Shown: positions 1 to 11,766, counted from the stretch's first letter. The stretch: DNA of 64,000 nucleotides from Pisaster brevispinus (GCA_023634235.1 JAMKCF010000001.1:15200258-15264257), one strand, 5' to 3'. Numbers and translations: made by a program. The notes: a model not told the origin generated them from the letters alone.

Positions 1-2466
1 ATCCTTGAAAGTACCACTGACTGATTCATGATAAATCATTGTGAATGTTTTGTCAAATGCAATTATTTCATTGGGCAATTCATTAATTAGCAAATAGTCA
101 TTGTTCGTTGTACAACTATTTGATAAATGACCATATAATTCATCACCAGTATTTAATATCAAATCCATGTCCTGGCTTGTCCAATATCGCAATTGTTTTA
201 AGTGACTGTACAACATTCCACACAATGTATTTGCTACGCACTGTTTGCCGGTATTAAGACCAAATTTCAAATGACCTTGATGAAAATGTCCCTGTACAAG
301 AAAACTCTTCATCTCCTGTGACTGATCATATGTCTTCACTTTCTTTTCATTTAATTCTTGACAATCAGACAACGGTCTCTTCTTTGATTTACGGGTTCGG
401 GGAGATTTTTTTTTTTGATCGTTAATTTCAATATATTTTGTCCTTGTATCTCCTTTTCCTTCAGTTTTTTTCTGAATTTCATCTGATTTTTCAGTTGTTT
501 GGGTCTTACTTTTTTGGCTTCTTAAATTATACCCTCCACTTTGCTCATTTATGACTCCTCGTCTTGAGCTACTTAATAACCTCAGAGTTTGTTTCTGACT
601 ATATTTCTCCTTATCATCTTTATTATCAACCTCACTTACATGTGTTGTGTCTTCCTCTTGATTCATGCTCATCTCTTCTGTCATAATATTACACCAATGC
701 TCAGTTTCTTCATTTAAATCAAAATAAAACACATTGGGATCTGTGGAAATGCCAACATCATAAAACAAATTGTCACAATAATTTGATTGTCCACATTTAC
801 AACAAATCCAGGAAGTAGTTTTATACATTAAATCTTGATTCATGTTCAGAAATCTTGTACAAGTTAAATGAAACCACACTTTACATTTGTCACATTGTAT
901 TTGCCTCTTGTCACCTGAACTCTTTACTTTATCACACATCCAACAAATTTTGTAATTTTCACAATGATTTTCCTTCACATTTTGTATCTGTTTTGAATTA
1001 CTTTCAAGTTTATTACCTTCAGGATTACATGCAGATAAACAACAAACACTCTTGATGTTTCTATCTATCTTATCCTTTCTTATCACAGTTCTAGAGTCTC
1101 TTTGAGATTTTTTGTTCTCATCTGCATATCTTGTACTATCATCCATATTCTTCCCAATTCTACTGATTGTTCTCTTGGAATGACAATAAATATTCTTCTG
1201 TTTTTTCTCTTGGATCTTCTTTTCTTTCTCACTCATGCGGCATTCCATTACCATTCCACTCCTTTTGTAATTATACTTCAATTTCTTCTTTGCTTTCTTT
1301 GTCATATCTTTAGTTTGTTTTTCTTTGATTGAATTGTTATTACTTGTCTGAATAGGTTCTTCAAATACATCTGTCACTTCTTGTGAACAGCAATTACACT
1401 TAACCCTGGATTTGGTGATTTGCTTACATTTTAATAACCTTTTAAGCAATACTATTGTGAGCTTACTTTTCCCAATGTAAAATGTACCAAATGCCTTCTT
1501 TCTGTTCCGACTGGATGTCTTACTGTCTTTGTTTTTCAAGGTCCCATTCAATTTCTGCAGAACTTTACTGATAGCATTGCAGTTGGCATCAATGACATTC
1601 CATGCCTCATTCATAACATTCCTATAGTCTGTTATTTGTCTCCAGTTATCATACAATTCTGTCAAATTCTTGTTCAGTTTATTGCATACATTTAATACTT
1701 TAGGCACTACCACCATTTGTTTAGGCACTACCACCTTTTGGTTAGGCACTACCACCTTTGATTGGTTAGGCACTATCACCTTTGGTTGGTTAGGCACTAT
1801 CACCTTTGATTGGTTAGGCACTATCACCTTTGATTGGTTAGGCACTATCACCTTTGATTGGTTAGGCACTATCACCTTTGATTGGTTAGGCACTACCACC
1901 TTTGATTGGTTAGGCACTACCACCTTTGATTGGTTAGGCACTATCACCTTTGATTGGTTAGGCACTATCACCTTTGATTGGTTAGGCACTACCACCTTTG
2001 ATTGGTTAGGCACTACCATCTTTGATTGGTTAGGCACTACCACCTTTGATTGGTTAGGCACTACCACCTGTGTTTTGCACCTTTTTTGTTTTGCACTCCG
2101 GTTGCAAGGCACTACCACCCTGGTTCCCATTATGTTGGAATCCAAAGCTCTACCACTTTGAGATTCCTGGGAAGCAAACACACTTTCTGAGTGTGCCAAC
2201 TGGTTTGCGCACAGCCCTGCAGTAAGAGCTGGACGACTTCCAAGAGGAGGTGCCATCCTCAAGGCATTTGGATGAGAGGAAGATGAAATGATGGATGAAT
2301 GGTAGGGATGACAACACAAACATGTACAGTGAGATGAACACATTGAATCAAGATGGGAATGATATGACTGCGACATGACAGACATGGACAACTTACGATA
2401 TCCCACACGGACTACCTCATTGCATATACAGTTCCCAGCTTTACTCTGCTTTGCAATTTTCACCAT
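1..2466 (-). CDS. Helentron ORF1, copy A (PHD finger and DUB-like domain), partial
   Basis: Reading frame on the minus strand from an ATG at 2466, open for 822 codons and running off the window edge, so the C-terminus is missing. Residues about 1-130 are Ser/His-rich. Residues about 132-256 are an 8-residue repeat (NQSKVVVP). A Lys-rich stretch follows. Residues about 510-565 are a C4HC3 PHD finger (CWMC...CDKC..WFHLTC...WICCKC). Near residue 739 lies the motif KQCVANTLC, whose Cys resembles the nucleophile of tegument-type deubiquitinases. It is collinear with the second Helentron copy at 52.6-56.2 kb, which continues into an OTU protease and then Rep-helicase. Helentron proteins with OTU domains are known; the role of the PHD finger (chromatin reading) is inferred. 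Unlike copy B this frame is intact as far as it can be seen. Confidence 0.8.
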   Translation of the reverse strand, partial: MVKIAKQSKAGNCICNEVVRVGYRKLSMSVMSQSYHSHLDSMCSSHCTCLCCHPYHSSIISSSSHPNALRMAPPLGSRPALTAGLCANQLAHSESVFASQESQSGRALDSNIMGTRVVVPCNRSAKQKRCKTQVVVPNQSKVVVPNQSKMVVPNQSKVVVPNQSKVIVPNQSKVIVPNQSKVVVPNQSKVVVPNQSKVIVPNQSKVIVPNQSKVIVPNQSKVIVPNQPKVIVPNQSKVVVPNQKVVVPKQMVVVPKVLNVCNKLNKNLTELYDNWRQITDYRNVMNEAWNVIDANCNAISKVLQKLNGTLKNKDSKTSSRNRKKAFGTFYIGKSKLTIVLLKRLLKCKQITKSRVKCNCCSQEVTDVFEEPIQTSNNNSIKEKQTKDMTKKAKKKLKYNYKRSGMVMECRMSEKEKKIQEKKQKNIYCHSKRTISRIGKNMDDSTRYADENKKSQRDSRTVIRKDKIDRNIKSVCCLSACNPEGNKLESNSKQIQNVKENHCENYKICWMCDKVKSSGDKRQIQCDKCKVWFHLTCTRFLNMNQDLMYKTTSWICCKCGQSNYCDNLFYDVGISTDPNVFYFDLNEETEHWCNIMTEEMSMNQEEDTTHVSEVDNKDDKEKYSQKQTLRLLSSSRRGVINEQSGGYNLRSQKSKTQTTEKSDEIQKKTEGKGDTRTKYIEINDQKKKSPRTRKSKKRPLSDCQELNEKKVKTYDQSQEMKSFLVQGHFHQGHLKFGLNTGKQCVANTLCGMLYSHLKQLRYWTSQDMDLILNTGDELYGHLSNSCTTNNDYLLINELPNEIIAFDKTFTMIYHESVSGTFKD
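1699..2070 (-). repeat. 24-bp coding minisatellite in Helentron ORF1 copy A
   Basis: About 16 units of 24 bp (the first two are 21 bp) with core TTAGGCACTAYCACCTTTGA on the plus strand. The period is a multiple of three, and on the minus strand it reads as an uninterrupted 8-residue repeat NQSKVVVP inside the Helentron ORF. The plus-strand frame is also open, but only because of the periodicity. Confidence 0.9.
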
Positions 2467-2501
2467 TTTCTGAGGGAAAAAAAGTAAATATATATTCCAG
2501 T

Positions 2502-2678
2502 CATTTTGAATTGATTCTAATCGCGCCAATCAATTCATGACGTCACCGGCCGGCCGGGTTGTGGGCAGAGCGAAGATGCGCACATTGCAATGGTTGCTTT
2601 ATGTATCCGCTCCGCCCACAGCCCGGCCGGCCGGTGACGTCATGAATTGATTGGCGCGATTAGAATCAATTCAAAATG
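2502..2678. repeat. 177-bp inverted repeat with CRE core, upstream of Helentron ORF1
   Basis: Arms 2502-2572 and 2608-2678 are 71 bp each and differ at two positions. The spacer is 35 bp. Each arm holds the palindrome TGACGTCA (consensus CRE) next to CCGGCCGGCCGG and GCGCGATTAG. The inner arm begins 35 bp upstream of the ORF1 ATG on the minus strand. It could be a foldback/MITE or a symmetric, bidirectional promoter for the Helentron. There is no obvious target duplication. Confidence 0.75.
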
Positions 2679-4094
2679 GCCGCGCTCAGTACATGTCGCG
2701 AAAATCTAATTCGGATAGAGTTGAAAATTTTGAATTGAAATATCTTTTGAAATTGTTATTTATGTACTCACCCAAAACACCCAGGTCAAGCTAAGAGGTA
2801 GGTGAACACATTGAGGTGGTTTAAACCGCTGACCCGCTCTTAGGGAATGCGCCTCTATTTTTTAATCGGTGGGCTGACGAAAATATGGGTGACGACGTGT
2901 GGCCAAGGATTCAGGTTTCCTGTCCCTTGGCCACACAAGTGGGGCTAACACTAAACAGGCACAAATTAGAACAGCTAGTCTCAAAATAACATGCACTCTT
3001 TACCATACCCATGGTCTGCCTTGTAAAATAAAAATGATGCATATGAATAAATCATGTTATTTCACACTGACAATTATACAACAAAAGTTTCTAGACTACT
3101 TAACTTAGATAAAAATAATAATATTTTAGGCGAATACCCTACACCTACACTACACTACACTACAGTTAGGCCTACTCTTTCTTCTGTGTGCCCACAAAAA
3201 TATGATTGCTGCCGATGCTGCAAATCCAAAAGGAACGACCAAGTTCATCATTTCGATTAAAGTAACAATTATTTCACAAACTGTTAATATTATAATTCCA
3301 CCGAATGTTACTTTTTGGGCATCTTAATAAATTTAAAATACTCAAAACTCTGTCTCTGAAAACGCGCCACTCACCATCGCGACTCCAGCTAAATCTGTCC
3401 GACAGGCAAAGTTTGGTTCCTGGTGTCTTTCTCACCCAATCGCAACCGTCACTCTATCATGTCTATTGGTGCCCGACTTGGCGCTTTTGACCTTTGGTCA
3501 CAACAAAAGAGGGCGTCATTCAACTTGATACCGTTATCCCCATTGATCTCCTCACGGCTATGCCTAAACGTGTACAAAAAGTGTTGACGCGTCTTCACTT
3601 CCGCCCATAGTTTGAGAAAGTCAAAAATTTCAGTTTAGCGCCCCCTGCTGTCGGTCTGTAGGTATTATATATCTGTGGTTAGCCCGAGCATTGATCTCCA
3701 TTAATACTGACTGCAATGTTAGGGCCTATCTTGGAATAAAACTTTGGACGTAGGCCAATCATGAGAAGCAACTTCTCAGAACAGTTCGGCTTCCGAGCGA
3801 GCCGCTTTCTGTTTAGTGACCATTGTTGTATTACCCGATGCAATAAATTATTTATCCTTTGTTGTTGGTTAACAAAGTTTTTATTTACCTGAAATATCTG
3901 TGATACATTGGATACGTTGGACGATTTACCACTGTCATTTTTCTTTTCATGTTAAAAGGTTTCCTATAGGTACAATCGCGCATGCGTGTCTTCATTCTTG
4001 TAAACCCTAGGAGTGAGTACACTGCGTACTGCGCCATTGATCATTAAACACATCCAAACGCGTTCGACGTGTCCTATCCATAGATGTAGAATAA
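2679..4094. other. Intergenic, no gene seen
   Basis: No reading frame here has domain content. A perfect 12-bp hairpin lies at 2897-2908/2925-2936 (GTGTGGCCAAGG and its complement). Confidence 0.5.
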
Positions 4095-4228
4095 AAGGCC
4101 GCGTCCGAAACAGCGACTTCGGCTACAGCTACAGCTTAGATCAGCGTGTCTGCCAGTGTTGAAGACTAGGCAAACGCGCGCGATCTAGCCGTAGCTGTAG
4201 CCGAAGTCGCCGTTTCGGACACGGCCTT
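4095..4228. mobile_element. Foldback/MITE, 134 bp
   Basis: Arms of about 47 bp (4095-4142 and 4182-4228) are inverted copies with a few mismatches, beginning AAGGCCGYGTCCGAAAC, with an inner CTTCGGCTACAGCTAC. A 39-bp spacer separates them. There is no coding capacity. The superfamily cannot be assigned. Confidence 0.75.
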
Positions 4229-4261
4229 AGATCGGCGCGCGTACCCTGGGGGCTGACATTA

Positions 4262-4433
4262 GTCACGTGCTTGAGGCAACGCGCAGATTTGTATGACGGC
4301 GCACAGGTATGGCCAATGAACGACCGCGGCTTTTTGGCCTCTAGGGCGCCCTACTGATATGACATCATGTGCATACGTTCTATAACATGAAATTGGCATT
4401 GTCAATATCTGCGCGTCGCCTCAAGCACGTGAC
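4262..4433. repeat. Inverted repeat, 172 bp
   Basis: Arms 4262-4288 and 4407-4433 (27 bp, one mismatch) begin GTCACGTGCTTGAGGC and are inverted around a 118-bp spacer. Each carries an E-box, CACGTG. It lies only 33 bp from the preceding foldback, so it may be part of a composite element. The interval 4434-4992 shows nothing recognisable beyond GC-rich dinucleotide stretches. Confidence 0.6.
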
Positions 4434-4992
4434 ATTTTACTGCGTCCATGGCAAACCAAATATTTTTATACACAGGCAGTGGAGCGCGCGCACGCGCGGC
4501 CGATCTAGGTATTATATTGTTCTATATCCATGGTCCTATCCAGTCACACTTCGAGGCTCGTGCATCTGACGTCACATTTCGAGGCTCACGAATAACGCCA
4601 GAGACCGGCTTTGAGCGTTTGGAGGGCTAGGGATCCTGACAAACGCACCTTTGACCTCCCATCCATTCACACAGACGACAGAACAACATTACATCACTGC
4701 ATGTCTGTCCAATAAAAGCACCGGACGTGCTGTATGCAGTTAAGGGTGACCACGTAAAAACATGATTCATTTGAAATGTAATGCGTCGAAAAACGTGAAT
4801 TTTTACACGTGCGTTCTAAGCGCCCGACAAGCGCCCTACAATGTTTTTAACAAGCGTGCACCAAAAGCAGTACATTTTGGTTAGCCAATCTGCATTAATT
4901 TTCAGTGTTTCCCTACCAGGGATTTGGTTTAGTGACGAGAGGTATCGATACGACGCGCTGCCCATGGTAGCGAGGCTGACTTGATGCGTCTT

Positions 4993-6386
4993 TTAAAGGG
5001 GCACACCGGCTTCGTTGGGCTATTTGGGCTACAAAATAGGCTAACATATGACTTCAAAGGTCTTCCAGGAATGGAGAAGAACGGTTCCTAAAAGAAACCA
5101 TCAAATTTTGCCGTTTTTGAGCATTTTTCGAAAAACGAAGGTCACGTGATTTATCCGAACCAAAAAAATGGTTCGGATAAATCACGTGATCTTCGGAGAT
5201 AGTTTTACTTCCAGCCGTATAAAAGTAAATTACTGAACCAAATTTAAATCTGTTTTTTATATATTATTTATGAGTATTTGACAAAAAAGACTATGTTTTC
5301 AGATTATTGATACAATTTGTAAATAATGATGAAAACTCGAACGTAAGATTCGCATTCAGAGTGTCCGTGCAACCGAAGCGTGTTTTACGGCGCACCAGCG
5401 TGGGAGCTAGCGGAACGTAAACCTTGGGTCATATCCCGTACAGCCTGTGCCGTGTCTCGTGGGGCCAGAGAGACAAGCCCGGGCATGAACTCCCCAGCTT
5501 GCCGGTCTAGCCGTGAGCTTGGGAGCTTGTCGGAGGGGTAGGGAGCCAGACCAACAATTACGTTTTTTTTAGGAGGGTTTTAGTCTGATACCCTAGCTAT
5601 TATCCCCTAACTATTGCAACGTGTTGCCTGCGCTACACACGCGGGACGACGACGGAGAATATTTATCCCATACAGCTGGTCTACTACTAAAATACTTTGA
5701 TAGCTGCACAATGTCCACCCCCCCCCCCCCACAATTGCAGCTTTTGCTGGCTTTCCCTTTGGGATTTATCGTGGTTTTTGTTTACTTTTACTTATCGTTG
5801 GACCACCTTCGTGGTGTTTTTCCTTGCGATGTTTTTTGTACCGATCCTTGGATGTCGAAGAAACGTTCTCCATTGCAAGTACACAGAATATAGTACGTCG
5901 GCGTACACAGAATACAGGTTGGGGTGCGTTTTCGCGGTCGTAACCAATAACTGTTTCAATGGCAAGTTCAACCGAAACAGTTATTGGTTACGACCGCGAG
6001 CGGACTTCGACTAGGACTGACCATAGAGCAAGGAACATTGCTCTATGGACTGACGTCCGTTCATGTCTTTTTTTTTATTTACACGTGAATTTGTGCTTGC
6101 TGGATATGAAGTCTGGATCCTCATGCGTCGCCATTTTTATAATTGATACATAAACAGAGCACCAGTCTACTTACATTATTGCGCAACATTGTACGTAAAC
6201 TTGACGGTTGCAACGGCTGGAAAAGCGTATAAGCCGACCTTTGACCGCGTTTTGTTTGTTTCACATTTTTCGTTAATTACGTGATATTTTGATGATTTTT
6301 TTTTTTTACACCAACCATCTAAAAATTGTTGTCTGTCATTTTACATGACTATATTAGGTAAACAGTAAGCCGGTGTGTCCCTTTAA
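4993..6386. mobile_element. Non-autonomous TTAA-flanked DNA transposon, 1386 bp
   Basis: Left end TTAA + AGGGGCACACCGGCTT (4993-5012). The right end is the inverted copy, with one mismatch in the core, followed by TTAA (6383-6386). A TTAA duplication is the signature of piggyBac and Kolobok elements. There is no transposase. Internal structure consists of a perfect 21-bp hairpin (5142-5162/5169-5189, containing CACGTG), a perfect 24-bp hairpin (5933-5956/5975-5998) and an 11-bp hairpin (6021-6031/6038-6048). The short open frames inside have no recognisable domain. Confidence 0.75.
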
Positions 6387-7763
6387 GATGAATCTTAGTG
6401 CTTTGTGAATTTGAACCTAGGGTCCAAGTAAGAGTTCCATCCCAGGGTTTACTATTGAAAACATGGTTGGAAATGAAGTAAACCATGGTGACGAGGTTGC
6501 CAGGCACTTTAAACCCGAACTCTTGCACGTTATTAGCCTCGCTTGTTGGCATAGTGTAAAAAAGTATGGAAAACCTAAGTGCAAAAGATTAAAGAGTGCA
6601 AAAGACAATGTCAAAATGTTAAAAACAGATTTAAAACAGTGGTCATTATAATTATTATGAACGTAAAAAATGTATGAAATATTGACTCCCCACTTAAAAA
6701 TAATGTTTTGTATTGTTAGTTTCGATCAAAAAATATTTCACAAAAATAAACTTTTTGTAATATCTTACGTTTGCATTTGGAAAGTACTTCCCCCAACAAC
6801 TTATCACAGCACCCTCAATCTCCTGTATTTAGAGCAAAGCACCCCAGAACTACTGATTTTTCAAGCGCATCATCCAATCTGGCCAGACCAAAGCGGACTA
6901 GATGAAAACTGTTTTCTTAACACATGACAAACGTTAATTCATAACAGCTGAATATTAGCAACAAACATTTCCTCCCTATCTAACACAATGCCAAAAGTAA
7001 TCAAATAAGCTAGAAATCTTTGGCTATCATAAAGACTTTCTGAAATAAAATAAACCTTGATGAAATACGCTTCATAAAAAATCAAAACCCTTCAAACCCC
7101 TAAAATGAACTTGGGAACACTGTTCTTTAATGACCTTCAATACAAAAACAATAATCTAAAAGTTATTAAGAAAAATCACATCAATTAAACCAACAATAGT
7201 GTCCATTTAAATGCAACTACGAAAAAACACTTAACTCTGTAAAATCTACTTAGTTTGCACTGCTCTGCAAGACCCTTCCTTTCACTGTTATTGGTTCAAA
7301 TAAAATCTCAATAATTAAGCCACAATAAGCTTTGATATCAAACAGCTTACCACACTGCTACAAACTTGCCCATGACACTTACTTATAATAGTCCCAATAG
7401 ATCTACCATTGTTACAAACATCTTAAGCTGATTCAAATTCCTTAACCCATCCCTTCCTCATTATTTTAACTTATAAGCAAAACAATGGCTAAACAAAACA
7501 ATAAGCCAAATGTATTCATTGATGATCATGGAAAAAACAACATCCATTTCAGTCTTTACAATAAAACACTTAACTAAGTCAATCTACTGAGTTTGTATTC
7601 TTAATTTGGCAGACTTCACTGAAAGCTAACAGATTTAAATGCAAAACCCTTGATCACACAAACATTCTTTAGATCGACTATTCTTAAACTGTCAATATAA
7701 AACACTATACCTCCAATAAAAAAAAACCCAGCTTATTTCTGGACACATGACCATCATTCTTAA
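6387..7763. other. AT-rich intergenic, no gene seen
   Basis: Only short frames without domains, and no repeat structure that I recognise. Confidence 0.5.
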
Positions 7764-8478
7764 ATGGACAAAACCTTGATCATGTTTACCCTCTCAGTAA
7801 CATTCTTAATGGACAAAACCTTGATCCTGTTTACCCTCTCAGTAACATTCTTAATGGACAAAACCTTGATCCTGTTTACCCTCTCAGTAACATTCTTAAT
7901 GGACAGAACCTTGATCCAGTTTACCCTCTCAGTAACATTCTTAATGGACAAAACCTTGATCCTTTTTCTCCTCTCAGTAACATTCTTAATGGACAAAACC
8001 TTGATCCTGTTTACCCTCTCAGTAACATTCTTAATGGACAAAACCTTGATCCTGTTTACCTTCTCAGTAACATTCTTAATGGACAAAACATTGATCCTGT
8101 TTACCCTCTCAGTAACATTCTTAATGGACAAAACCTTGATCCTGTTTACCCTCTCAGTAACATTCTTAATGGGCAAAACCTTGATCCTGTTTACCCTCTC
8201 AGTAACATTCTTAATGGACAAAACCTTGATCCTGTTTACCCTCTCAGTAACATTCTTAATGGACAAAACCTTGATCCTGTTTACCCTCTCAGTAACATTC
8301 TTAATGGGCAAAACCTTGATCCTGTTTACCCTCTCAGTAACATTCTTAATGGACAAAACCTTGATCCTGTTTACCCTCTCAGTAACATTCTTAATGGACA
8401 GAACCTTGATCCTGTTTACCCTCTCAGTAACATTCTTAATGGGCAAAACCTTGATCCTGTTTACCCTCTCAGGCAACT
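7764..8478. repeat. 45-bp minisatellite, about 16 units
   Basis: Near-identical 45-bp units, core ATGGACAAAACCTTGATCC, differ mostly by single bases (GGACAA/GGGCAA/GGACAG). The period is divisible by three, so both strands stay open for about 250 codons (15-residue repeats of the type RVNRIKVLSIKNVTE on minus and MDKTLILFTLSVTFL on plus). It lies downstream of the stop of the minus-strand OB-fold gene. With no unique flanking coding sequence on either strand, I regard it as non-coding. Confidence 0.85.
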
Positions 8479-9088
8479 TGTACAACATGTCAAAAGTTCA
8501 AAAGAAACAAACCCCTTGCATGTTTTCATTCTACAGGAATTTATCTACATTTTATTGCAGTATCTAACTTTAAGGTGATTCACATCAAACAGACCTTACC
8601 CTTGCCCTGTGCCCAAATTTATGTTAATCTACAGAATGTCTTAATGTTTCAATACTACTATAACACCCCAAACAAATTAATCACTTATCTATAGACAAGC
8701 TTTCATAATTCAGTCTTACCTGGTCAAAAACTATTCCATCCTTTTGTCAACAGCTTTAAAACAACAAATCTCAAAAACTAAAACTCCTCATTTGAAACAT
8801 TTTTTTCACAATTAAACTTTTTGGATACCACTCTTCCCTTTTGCTAAATTTTTATGACTTGCAGCTATGCTACCATCATACACAAATCACAGTTCTGCAT
8901 TATCATTTTTTTAACAACTCTCAAATTTGTATTTAAAGCATACATGCCAGTGATTCTTTTAACCTGTCCATAAAACACTACAGATGTAAATAAAAATGAA
9001 AAATTCCAATCGACATAAATTTAGCTTCATTAACACTTTAAAAACAACACATCAACTAACATCTAAGGCTTAACACACAACCAAAGTC
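8479..9088. other. AT-rich downstream flank of OB-fold gene
   Basis: No gene seen; presumably 3' flank or untranslated region of the minus-strand OB-fold gene. Confidence 0.4.
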
Positions 9089-11731
9089 TCACATAATCTT
9101 TAATTCAAGCACCTCATTGTGTCCATCTACTTTCATCTGGACATCAAAAGGAATCATCTCCTCCAATAACTGATCTCCAATAGCTTGGGTCAGTTTGCCG
9201 TTCTTCACTGTGAATACAATATCGTTAGAATTCACCAAATCTGTGGTAAACCTGCATTCAAAAACAACATAACTAAAGTTGAATTTCAAATTTAAATGTT
9301 ATCAAGCAACCTTTAAAATGGGATATATAAACTATGCTCTTTGCCCCCCCTCCCAACATTTCACTTAAGGTTCTTCTCAACTATTTTTTTTCATGAGACA
9401 CAGCTGACAATTTTGCCACACCTGAAACAGATTTTTATTCAAACTAAAACTCTATGTTTATGGGATAAAAACTAATAAAAATAGGCTTGGAACCTTCAAA
9501 TCATATCAAAGTAAAGCAACCAGCTATCAGAACGAATTATATGATATCAGTGTCACTTGTACTAATTTAAGACAAACATCAATTACACTTTTATGTACTT
9601 ACTGTAGCTCATCTTCACCATATGCCACAATAGCACATGTGACATCACGTATGCTCTCAATCATCTGTGTAATTGTACAATTTGAAAACAAATTTAATAA
9701 AACATAAAATGTATGGTTGCATTAGCATTATCATCAGCATATTTTCCTTGAAATAATCTATATCAATCATCTAAAACCTGCAAGTTTTGAGGAGTATCAA
9801 AATTCACTTTTTTAATTTGAATTTCTATGAAATGTACTTCCATATGAAACTTCACTCTCCACAGAAATGATAATAGCATATTGATCTTACAACACAATTA
9901 TAAATACAACAAAATGCAAAGAAAAAATATTTATTTACACACACAATTTCCCATCAAACTAAAAATATTTGCCCTGCTCACCTTGACTACAGTTTCTTGT
10001 GAAGAATTCACAGTTACTTTGCTATTGTACATTGAGGACTCCAGATTAGTTATAATGGCAGGTCCCTCCTCTACACTTGCCTCACTAAGTGTACCCCACA
10101 AGTTGCACTTTATGGTGCTAGCAGAATCAGGATCTCCTTTTTCCATGACTTTTCGAGTCCAAGATTCTCAAACTTTGACGGGTGAAACCTACAACAAGTT
10201 TATAAACAAATAAGACAATACCAGCGATCAATCTTACCTACTCTCCACAAAAACAAGTACATATTTAATGACAAGTTCAAACTTTTCTTAAAACAATTCA
10301 TCAAGTTTTTTCTCATACGATTAACAAAATAATAGCTACAAAGCTAAACAAAAAATGTTAAACTCCTTTGAAAACAATTTGTATTTATGTATTTTATTAA
10401 GAAGTACTAGCCTATTCCTTAGTCCGAATACTTCCCTCATCAAACACTTTGTATGCACACCTGCCTAAGAAAACAAAATCAACACTTTCAAACTACAAAT
10501 GAACACTAAAGATCCATAGTCTATTTATAAAGCAAGTTTAAACAGTACAGAACACCTACATTATGACTAAAAGTTCACAGTTTAACCCTTTTTAAAATCC
10601 TATATTTCACCTGACAAATCACAATTCAGACGAGTCTTTTACTTCCAACCATACCCACTCCAAACCAATTGATCCCAAAAAAATCTTAATTAAAACATGC
10701 AATAGCATTTTTTTTCAAAATATATGCAGTGATCCTTTTTATAGCTTTCAATAACCAGGAACAAACATTGTTTTGAGAAAAGGGTCAGAATTAGGTCATA
10801 AAATAACAATTAACTGCATTTATCACTTTTATTGTAGCACAATCATACTCCACAGTAAGATTTAAAACAAAGACCATTAACATAATTGTTCTACTTACAC
10901 TTTTTATCACCCCCTTTATTGTAAATCGGCGATTCTCAGGCGAAGCCAAGGCTTCTGCAACAGAAACTTCTCTTGAATCGTAGTATTCCTTCTCCACAGA
11001 AGGAGAAACATCAAAGGGAGAGGCATTAAAGACCTATAAATATAAAACATAAAAACAATAGCAACAAAATAAATAAAAGAAATAGCAACAAAATGAAACC
11101 TTTGACAAAGAAATCAAAAAAAAAGGATTTAATACAGCATTTTATAAAATGAATCTAACTTCAGTATTAAAGCACAACTAAGATAATAATAGTAAACTTG
11201 TTGAATCAGCTTATTACACTTCACACTTATGACTAGCAAAACCCGTTAAAATTGAATTGTATTTGTTGATGTTTGTTTATTTGTTTGTTTCTTTGTTTAC
11301 TTTTTGTAATTGTTTTATTAAAATATTCAGGTCAAATTAGCCAAAACACAGGCCATGCATCTTTAATTTAACACATTTTTAAGGTAGGTTAACTATGGAC
11401 TTTCAACCACATCTGACTACACGAAATGCAGTCTAAATTTTTGAATCATTCTGTATCAATTCGTCATAATCTAATTTGATCATTAAAAAAATTGCAACAA
11501 GAAAGTTTGGGAGATTTTACCATATATTTACGTTGACCCATATGTACATCAAATTACCCTTGACTTTGAGTTAAGCTTGGCACATTTCTTTAAAGGATTT
11601 GAGGCGTCCAAGGTATATGTCATGAATTTGACAAACTCTCCTTTTACAATTTTACTTGTCAGCTGAGGACATTCTCCGTCACAAAATATTAGTATGTCCA
11701 AGATCTCATTTTTCTCAGTGATGCCGAACAC
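9089..11731 (-). pseudogene. Truncated multi-exon OB-fold (RPA/SSB-like) gene
   Basis: Five minus-strand exons join in phase with GT-AG borders: 11731-11558 (5' truncated), 11033-10899, 10188-9982, 9664-9603 and 9251-9089 (stop TGA). Donors are GTAATT, GTAAGT, GTGAGC and GTAAGT. The protein has beta-strand signatures of nucleic-acid-binding OB folds (RRFTIKGVIKSV; IKCNLWG...AIITNLE) as in replication-protein-A-like proteins. The exon at 9982-10188 has an in-frame TGA at 10168-10170. The first visible exon stops at 11.73 kb, where a dispersed cassette begins (CCGAACACC boundary), so the 5' end appears cut off by that insertion. Exon structure is well supported. Family assignment is by pattern only, and host gene versus captured gene is open. 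Confidence 0.6.
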
Positions 11732-11766
11732 CTTGTTTTTGTTATGAACAAAAACTTATGTCTAGT
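11724..11766. repeat. Cassette boundary hairpin 1
   Basis: CCGAACACC, then a 9-bp stem GTTTTTGTT/AACAAAAAC (11735-11743/11747-11755) with a 3-nt loop, then TCTAGT. It marks the left edge of the cassette cluster against the OB-fold exon. Confidence 0.65.

Noticed and set aside
1670..2161. Plus-strand 163-codon repeat protein
   Set aside because: Antisense of the in-frame coding repeat of the minus-strand Helentron ORF.
7764..8567. Plus-strand 267-codon and minus-strand 242-codon reading frames
   Set aside because: Both are translations of a 45-bp minisatellite. The period divisible by three explains the openness.
11724..11766. Standard Helitron 3' end
   Set aside because: CTAG follows a hairpin, but stem length and distance differ from the usual form and no matching TC 5' end was located.
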